Part shown: in pieces, positions 8,701 to 13,488 of the stretch | Position numbering within the stretch: the first letter of the stretch is position 1 | Layout: the number at the start of each line of letters is the position of its first letter | Assembly: GCA_025201705.1 (NCBI GenBank) | Contig: MU617424.1 | Location: 1-13,488, forward strand | Direction: 5' to 3' | DNA length: 13,488 nucleotides | Source: Dissophora ornata | Taxonomy: Eukaryota; Mortierellomycota; Mortierellomycetes; Mortierellales; Mortierellaceae | Program-made: the position numbers and the translations under genes | The notes under the pieces: generated by a model | Told to the model about the DNA's origin: nothing | The model's database searches: none | The model's input: the letters and a program-made list of their open reading frames with translations, nothing else

Positions 8701-8942
8701 TCAGAAGTGATGAGTTGGACGAAGCTTGGAGGATCTTTACACCCGTCCTCCACAAGATCGACCGAGGTTTGGTCCCTGTCGAGATTTACCCCTATGGCTC
8801 CAGAGGTCCCAAGCAGCTGACGGACTTTGTGGCCAGGTTCGGATTCGAGAGGCCTCAGAAGGCTTACTCTTGGCCAGAGACCTCACAGACGGCCGCATCT
8901 AGCGCCACAATTTCATCACCCAACCCTGACAGCAAGCTGTGA
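5780..8942 (+). CDS. ZWF1: Glucose-6-phosphate 1-dehydrogenase (5 exons), C-terminal SKL
   Basis: Exons are 5780-5831, 5954-6441, 7708-7909, 8016-8092 and 8214-8942, giving 515 aa, the usual eukaryotic length. The enzyme oxidises glucose-6-phosphate with NADP+ to 6-phosphogluconolactone, the committed NADPH-producing step of the pentose phosphate pathway. The dinucleotide-binding motif [10 protein letters not shown] (residues 20-29) is in place. EKPFG is at 155-159 and the substrate motif RIDHYLGKE is at 183-191. The catalytic-base His is at 248 in QNHLFQ, with its codon split by intron 3. VLKCGKAL and the C-terminal [14 protein letters not shown] segment are also family-typical. Intron 1 fits only as GC-AG (AG|GCAAGT...TAG), which restores TIVVLGASG; introns 2-4 are GT-AG. 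Intron 2 is 1,266 nt. After the conserved Trp a 17-residue Ser/Pro-rich tail ends in SKL, a type-1 peroxisomal signal. The start ATG has a good context (ACCATGG). Confidence 0.95.
6442..7707 (+). other. Long intron 2 of G6PD with homopolymer tracts
   Basis: The intron runs from GTAAAC after GAG (Glu180) to CTAG before ATC (Ile181), and joins YREDE to [11 protein letters not shown] exactly as the family demands. At 1,266 nt it is about ten times the other introns of the gene. It contains G9 (6487-6495), A24 (6745-6768), T9-AA-T10 (6904-6924) and T20 (7420-7439). I found no open frame with protein character, no tRNA fold and no convincing box C/D pair inside it. Confidence 0.85.
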
Positions 8943-9488
8943 AGTGGAAAACACATATGCGGAGTGGCCATGGGAGACCCAATCCATGGCTTGATGGATT
9001 ATAAAAAATACAACGAAAAAATAGCATGATAATAACGCCGATAGCAAAGGAAACAAATGGGGGGTCAGCACAACATGTATGTATATATAAAAGAGAATGC
9101 ATTATTACACATTCAAGTCTATGAGAATTTGTTATTTGCAAAGCTGGAAAATCCCCGGGGAGGCATCAAACCTATCGCGGAGGGAAACCAGGGTCGCTGT
9201 GATGGCCAAATGGACTGAGGAGAGAGTGAGGACCATTGCGTTTAATAAGTTTTTGAATCGCCATATTGTGTGATGCACGCGCTGATTTTATGTGAACAGA
9301 CGCGTGATTTTGAGGATCCCAAAAAAGTGATAGTAACAAACGGCACCATCACAGGCAACAGGGATTCTATAGCAGCACGTACACGACGCAACCTGCACAT
9401 GCGCTCCTTGGGATAGACCTCGCTCTAGTCGCCCTCAAACAAACCGTGTCTCGGGTCAAGAGAGTTTGCGATCACTCCTCCAACTCCG

Positions 9489-9548
9489 CGCGGCCAGGGA
9501 GCTAATGGAGACACGGAGCTGCCAAGGACGCGGCCAGAGAGCTAATAG
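9489..9548. repeat. Degenerate direct repeat, 20 bp, 40-bp period
   Basis: CGCGGCCAGGGAGCTAATGG (9489-9508) recurs as CGCGGCCAGAGAGCTAATAG (9529-9548) with two differences, both G versus A. The spacer between the copies is 20 bp. It may be a duplicated protein-binding site or the remains of a duplication; no gene overlaps it. Confidence 0.6.
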
Positions 9549-10081
9549 GCAAGAGGATATGATAACGAGCCGTAGTTTCAACATGGAGGTATCATGACCG
9601 ACTGAGCTGGATCCGAAGATCCCTCAACAAGCAGCAAATCGTCAGCATTGATCTTTCACCTGAGCATAATTCCTCTTTGATAGTCTATACATCAAAAGAA
9701 CACGGCTGTTTGTTGTTGAGGCAGAGTGCGAACTGAGGGTACAATATTCTTAGGCCAATATATCCATCGTCTTCTCGCAACAGAGGAAAGGTTGATGCTG
9801 CTTTCCTGTGGTCTGTATCTTAGGGTACCTACCGTTCTCGTCTATGAGTTATACGGGTGTGTCACTTTGTTCTGGAGCCAAAATGCTTTGATGGTGAAAT
9901 TCCTGGGTGTCGTAGCTTTTGTATAACAAGAAATGGCCGACAACATGAGCTGCACATTTATTCAGCGAAAGTTGCTCCGTATCCCCATGCCACTCTGTCT
10001 CATGTTTTCCTACTCTACGTTAAAAAACCTAACCTTGTTTCTTATCCCGACGGCCGGGGTGCACGACTTTGACTAAAAGGT

Positions 10082-10102
10082 GCCTGTGGCTACGCCACGG
10101 GC
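10082..10102. repeat. Strong 9-bp stem, 3-nt loop hairpin (possible Helitron 3' end)
   Basis: GCCTGTGGC, loop TAC, then GCCACGGGC forms nine pairs with one T-G wobble. Read on the minus strand, the stem is followed after five bases (ACCTT) by TTAG and then T. Helitron 3' ends have a GC-rich hairpin a few bases before CTRR, with insertion next to T. One base differs from that rule here, so the assignment to a decayed non-autonomous Helitron end is tentative. Confidence 0.5.
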
Positions 10103-11363
10103 CCCGTTTATTTTGAAAATGGGTAAACATCTTACAACATCCGTTGAACCAGTGCTACCCGCGTAAACAGCAAGAGCGTTTTGGGGTGACAATATGTCCT
10201 CTCCTCCCAGCCGATGGAGCGCCCTACCACAACGATCACGGGATGAAACTCCAATACTCCTTAGATCTTCTACCATTGCGACATGCAGGACAGGGAAGTC
10301 CCTCGTCGGCCTTCAATATCCTCCCGAGCGATCGCAGAATCTGATATCCAGATTGACCGTTCGAACATGCATAAAGGATCCGGCGAGTCAGTGTCAGCCA
10401 ATTAGTCTAAGACCACCGGTAATAAAGCTGCAAATCTCGTATAAAAGTCGTCGGCTATGCTATGCAATTTTCATTTGTCTTGTGTGCCATGACACGCGCC
10501 TTGAACAGGTGACTTGCTCTGGAGTATATTGTCACGGTCTGAGTTACATCAGATAAGAGTCTCACCCTCGCTTCAAGTGAGAGCGGCGCCAGGGGGGTTT
10601 CATTTGCAAACATTTTTGTCGTGCCACTCACTTTGAAACTTCTGCCGGCTCACCCACGACTTTGGCATTGCCGGAGGTTTGTCCATGTGGTACATACACA
10701 GCAAACTGTTACAGAAATCATTGGTCCACTAGTAATTTACATAATTTATGGTTCAATTTGTTCTCACAGCTTGAACCTGTGACGGAGGAATACTTGATTG
10801 AGGCTGACTTTTAGATCATTTTGTTAAAAAAAACGGCTTTGGCCACTTCAAGAGGAACTGTGGCAACAGCTTACGGAGGCCTTAGTGTAGCAGCCCCGCC
10901 GTAGACAGGTCCATACTCCATGAACAATAAAAAGCGGCTAGGGGTATTTCCACCTTGAAATGCTGTGGCAACCCTTCCTTGTTTGTCAGGACAGCAGCAC
11001 TCAACACTTGCCGTCATAGATCCTTCCAAAACTCCACAGATGCTTGTGTAAGGAGCCATTTCTTACATGTGTCTGGTTGTGCCTGAAAAGCGAAGAAAAA
11101 AAAATCATTTTGTCTCAATAAATCTTAAATTTCAGGCGCATGAACCATGTTCGATTGTAAGTGGATGGGCCATTACATGTGGCAATTGCACTAGCGGTTT
11201 AAACCAAACACAACCTGTGCATTTGTTGTTCGAAATGCCAATATTTAGTGGTGGCAACTTGATAGGTGGAGTCTGTCTGCGTTTTAAATTCGAGCAGGGG
11301 TGCGGCGTTTCGTGTTGTCTGTTATCCGGCTCTTAAGCCTTTGATTATTCCCCACATTTCTCA

Positions 11364-11371
11364 TTTAAATA
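11364..11371 (+). promoter_or_regulatory. TATA-like element of the lyase gene
   Basis: TTTAAATA lies 112 nt before the ATG at 11483. It is followed by a CT-rich segment (11408-11450) of the type often found around fungal transcription starts. It is the only plausible TATA-like site close to this gene. Confidence 0.3.
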
Positions 11372-11482
11372 CGACGCATCGAAAGCCGATGCACGATACT
11401 CAGTAAACATCTCTTCCTTTCCTCACAAACAACCCTCTTTCTTCTTTCTGTGCGTGCGTGCATACAAACAATCCACTCAGCA

Positions 11483-12640
11483 ATGCATATCACAACAGCC
11501 ATGTTGGTGCATACTGCCCTTGCAGTGTTCATCACCCTCCTCGCCCCAACTCTCACACTTGCCTCAACAACAATGAATATCACTGCTGTGTCGAAAGCCT
11601 CCAGCTCAAACAAAATCTACCAATGGGAGCTCAACTCCTTCCCTAAATCCATTGCACAGCTCAAGACACCCCTTCATTTGGCCGCCAATCTAGTGCCTGG
11701 CAAAAACCCATTCGATATTGTCCTCGACCCCGTCGCCAAGAAATCAAAACAACGCGTCCTGCGATCAATATATCCGGCTGGATCGTATGCCCGCTCTGGA
11801 GACAAGCACGCCGAGTTCACCTCAACGCCGCTTCCTAAGGAAGCCTTTTCGGGCCCCACAAGCCGCTACATCCGACTCGAATATCAGATGCTCTTTCAGC
11901 CAAATTTCAACTGGGTCCTCGGTGGCAAGCTGCCCGGAATTCTGCTGGGATCCGAGAGTGGGTGCAATGCTGGGTGTTCCGGTGGCGGGACCGCCGAAAA
12001 TTGCTTCTCCACGCGCATGATGTGGCGCGCCAAGGGCGCCGGTGAGCTCTATCTCTACGCCGCAAAGTCCGTCTACTTTCCCAAGGAGGCCGCAGAGACC
12101 TGCAAGCGAAGCCTTGACAAGAGATCACCTGAGGCTCTGTTCAAGCTTGAGCAGAGGCGTATTAATGCTGTTCGAATCGACGATGATGAGGACGAAATCT
12201 CGACCAACAGCACTTCTGGGCTGAGCAAGCGCGCCAGTGGCTCTTGCTTGAATGGGATGGGCGTTACGATTACTCGTGGAGCGCAGAATACGTGCAACCC
12301 AACCTTTGGTATCTCAATCGGCCGCGGTGGTTCCTTCAAGTTTAAATCCGGCACCTGGCATAATATCACACAGGTTGTGCGACTCAATTCGAAGGGCAAT
12401 GCTGTTCGGGACGGTTACCTGGCCATCTATCTGGACGGCAAGCCTGTGATCCAAGCCAAGGATATCGTCCTTCTCAAGAAGGGATATAACCCAAGCAACA
12501 GTGCAGACAACCACCTTGTCAAGTTCATGTTCTCGTCATTCTTTGGCGGGCACACCAGTATCTATGCGACGCCTAAAAAACAGTGGATTGCTTGGAAGGG
12601 TTTCAAGATGGCCACGAGTGTAAAAAACATCTGGAAGTAG
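11483..12640 (+). CDS. Secreted polysaccharide lyase, PL14-like (alginate/glucuronan lyase type)
   Basis: The gene is a single exon of 385 aa. A signal peptide covers about residues 1-28 (hydrophobic AVFITLLAPTLTLA, cut near Ala27-Ser28). The mature protein has the jelly-roll features of the PL14 family. GGKLPGI is at 147-153, a Cys-rich CNAGCSGGG at 161-169, and FSTRMMWRAKGAGELYLY at 175-192. GTWHNITQVVRLN (290-302) leads to a DGYLAIYLDGKPVI strand, and FSSFFGGH is at 350-357. Such enzymes cleave uronic-acid polymers by beta-elimination, so a target such as algal alginate/glucuronan or the fungus's own uronic-acid wall polymer is likely. N-glycosylation sites are at N32, N242 and N294, with six Cys in total. 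An insertion (about 202-252) carries KR, KR, RR and KR sites and an acidic DDDEDE run, suggesting Kex2 cutting. ATG 11483 was chosen because the upstream extension begins at GTG. It converges with the MBL gene. Family is likely; substrate is not known. Confidence 0.75.
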   Translation: MHITTAMLVHTALAVFITLLAPTLTLASTTMNITAVSKASSSNKIYQWELNSFPKSIAQLKTPLHLAANLVPGKNPFDIVLDPVAKKSKQRVLRSIYPAGSYARSGDKHAEFTSTPLPKEAFSGPTSRYIRLEYQMLFQPNFNWVLGGKLPGILLGSESGCNAGCSGGGTAENCFSTRMMWRAKGAGELYLYAAKSVYFPKEAAETCKRSLDKRSPEALFKLEQRRINAVRIDDDEDEISTNSTSGLSKRASGSCLNGMGVTITRGAQNTCNPTFGISIGRGGSFKFKSGTWHNITQVVRLNSKGNAVRDGYLAIYLDGKPVIQAKDIVLLKKGYNPSNSADNHLVKFMFSSFFGGHTSIYATPKKQWIAWKGFKMATSVKNIWK

Positions 12641-12804
12641 ATTATTTTTCATATTAAGCCCTGTTATATATTGCATCATAGACATGTACCATACTTGTAT
12701 ATACCAACATTTACATAAATCATTCGTTAACCCGGTATATTTGACACGCTTGCATGCGCTCTCCGAGAAGCGAGGAGATGCTCTCGTTTGAGAATAACCA
12801 TAAA

Positions 12805-13418
12805 CTAAATTTCTAACTGCCTGATTAAGAAGTCGCTTCCTACACCCAAGGATACGACCTTGCCAGGCAAAGCTTGCTCTAGTGCTGCCTTTGCCCTCCA
12901 TCCCGAGCAATGTCCGGGAGCCATAAAAGAGGGATTGATATCCAACATATCCTTCACAGTGTCTACAATCAGCGAGAGAGAAAAAATAGAAGTGTGAGAA
13001 ATCACCTAGGCATTAGTTGCGCCAAGAAACGCCATGGATCTGCCTCACCTTTAATTCGGGTCTCGACAGAGCCTCCTGCTAAATGGAATCCTCCTACAAC
13101 GAAAAAGATGTCATTGTCACCATTATGTCCACCAGAGGTGACTTCCTGACCATGTTGGAAGGCGCGCTTCGCATCCTGACAGACATTAATCACGCCTGCA
13201 TGACTGCATCCGGTTAAGACGACAATTCCTTTGGATTTGACGCGTGCGACCATGTAACGCTCGTCCATGATCTCAGGCTCTGATGCCCACGCCTGCTTTT
13301 CTTCAGACCATCGTACGTGATTTGGGATTCCGGTCTCGTAGGATGTCCTGCGTGGAATCAACCCAGAGACACCAAAGAATCCATCGCATAGTGTATGCGC
13401 CTTGCTATTCTGGGAGAC
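12805..13418 (-). CDS. MBL-fold metallo-hydrolase, DHPS/MJ0301-like (3' part)
   Basis: This is the C-terminal part of a metallo-beta-lactamase-fold protein, exons 13418-13049 and 12962-12805, with an 86-nt phase-1 intron (GTGAGG...GTAG). A further 3' splice site (CAATAG) at 13419-13420 suggests an upstream intron, and the gene then leaves the window in a T-rich end. The visible protein, about 174 aa, reads SKAHTLCDGFFGVSGLIPRR and then YETGIP. VVLTGCSHAGVIN and FVVGGFHLAGGS follow, and the protein continues after the intron with FMAPGHCSGW and VVSLGVGSDFL. GCSHAG and GGFHL carry two of the metal-binding His positions, and APGHCSGW is a family-conserved block. The N-terminal HxHxDH motif is not in the window. 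Relatives are annotated as dihydropterin-ribofuranosyl-aminobenzene phosphate synthase-like, but the fungal function is unknown, so no reaction is claimed. Confidence 0.78.
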
Positions 13419-13488
13419 CTATTGTAAGGGCGATGTAAGAGCGTCGTTAAAGGTCGGTAATTGCGCGTTGAAACGTTTTTTTTTTTTT

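Larger units (their letters stand above)
8943..11482. other. Gene-poor intergenic stretch
   Basis: The 3' flank of G6PD (AT-rich, with TATATATAAA-like sequence near 9080) passes into 2.5 kb in which the open frames are short (at most 120 codons) and show no recognisable motif or domain. The longest plus frame (10194-10556) has no low-complexity bias but also no family I recognise. Base composition is mixed with no long satellite. The content that can be named is a 20-bp degenerate direct repeat (9489-9548), a strong short hairpin (10082-10102) and a minor hairpin TCTCAC/GTGAGA (10560-10582). Decayed transposon sequence is the most likely filler, but nothing coding survives. Confidence 0.55.

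Noticed and set aside
10194..10556. 120-codon plus-strand frame
   Set aside because: No recognisable motif, no intron signals, and it overlaps opposite-strand frames of similar quality; most likely chance.
10871..11059. 62-codon minus-strand frame with a Cys-rich stretch
   Set aside because: It has no signal peptide, no known family and no support beyond being open.

Overview
The window looks like nuclear DNA of an early-diverging filamentous fungus, most probably Mortierellomycota/Mucoromycota. The reasons are short GT-AG introns of about 86-174 nt, protein-coding genes typical of fungi (COX16, PPX1-type exopolyphosphatase, G6PD), a polymerase III tRNA gene, a decayed Pif1/Helitron-type helicase, and a PL14-type polysaccharide lyase gene. 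The phylum is an inference from protein flavour and intron style, not from a marker gene.

Layout: 239-2036 (-) is a dead helicase pseudogene from a mobile element, cut off at its 5' side and carrying two in-frame stops and one frameshift. At 2189-2252 lie two inverted repeats, one of them a pair of CACGTG boxes. A well-folded tRNA-Gln(CUG) gene follows at 2281-2353. COX16 (2639-3171, +, one intron) converges on PPX1 exopolyphosphatase (4889-3369, -, one intron). PPX1 and glucose-6-phosphate dehydrogenase (5780-8942, +, five exons) are divergent and share an intergenic region of about 890 bp. From 8943 to 11482 there is a 2.5-kb stretch without a convincing gene, holding a degenerate direct repeat and a strong short hairpin. 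A secreted PL14-type lyase follows (11483-12640, +, no intron), convergent with the 3' part of an MBL-fold hydrolase gene (13418-12805, -, intron at 12963-13048) that continues past the window edge.

The gene set is mostly ordinary housekeeping; I see no defence system, biosynthetic cluster or CRISPR array. The features most worth a second look are in the details. The G6PD ends in SKL, a canonical peroxisomal PTS1, and its first intron appears to be GC-AG. Its second intron is 1,266 nt, long for a fungus, and carries an A24 tract and a T20 tract in opposite orientation. The PPX1 has an in-frame signal-peptide-like leader upstream of a second ATG in a better context, which suggests dual localisation. 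The lyase carries an acidic loop flanked by dibasic sites.

All splice junctions were inferred by hand, from reading frame, splice-site consensus and continuity with the known families; no transcript or database evidence was available.
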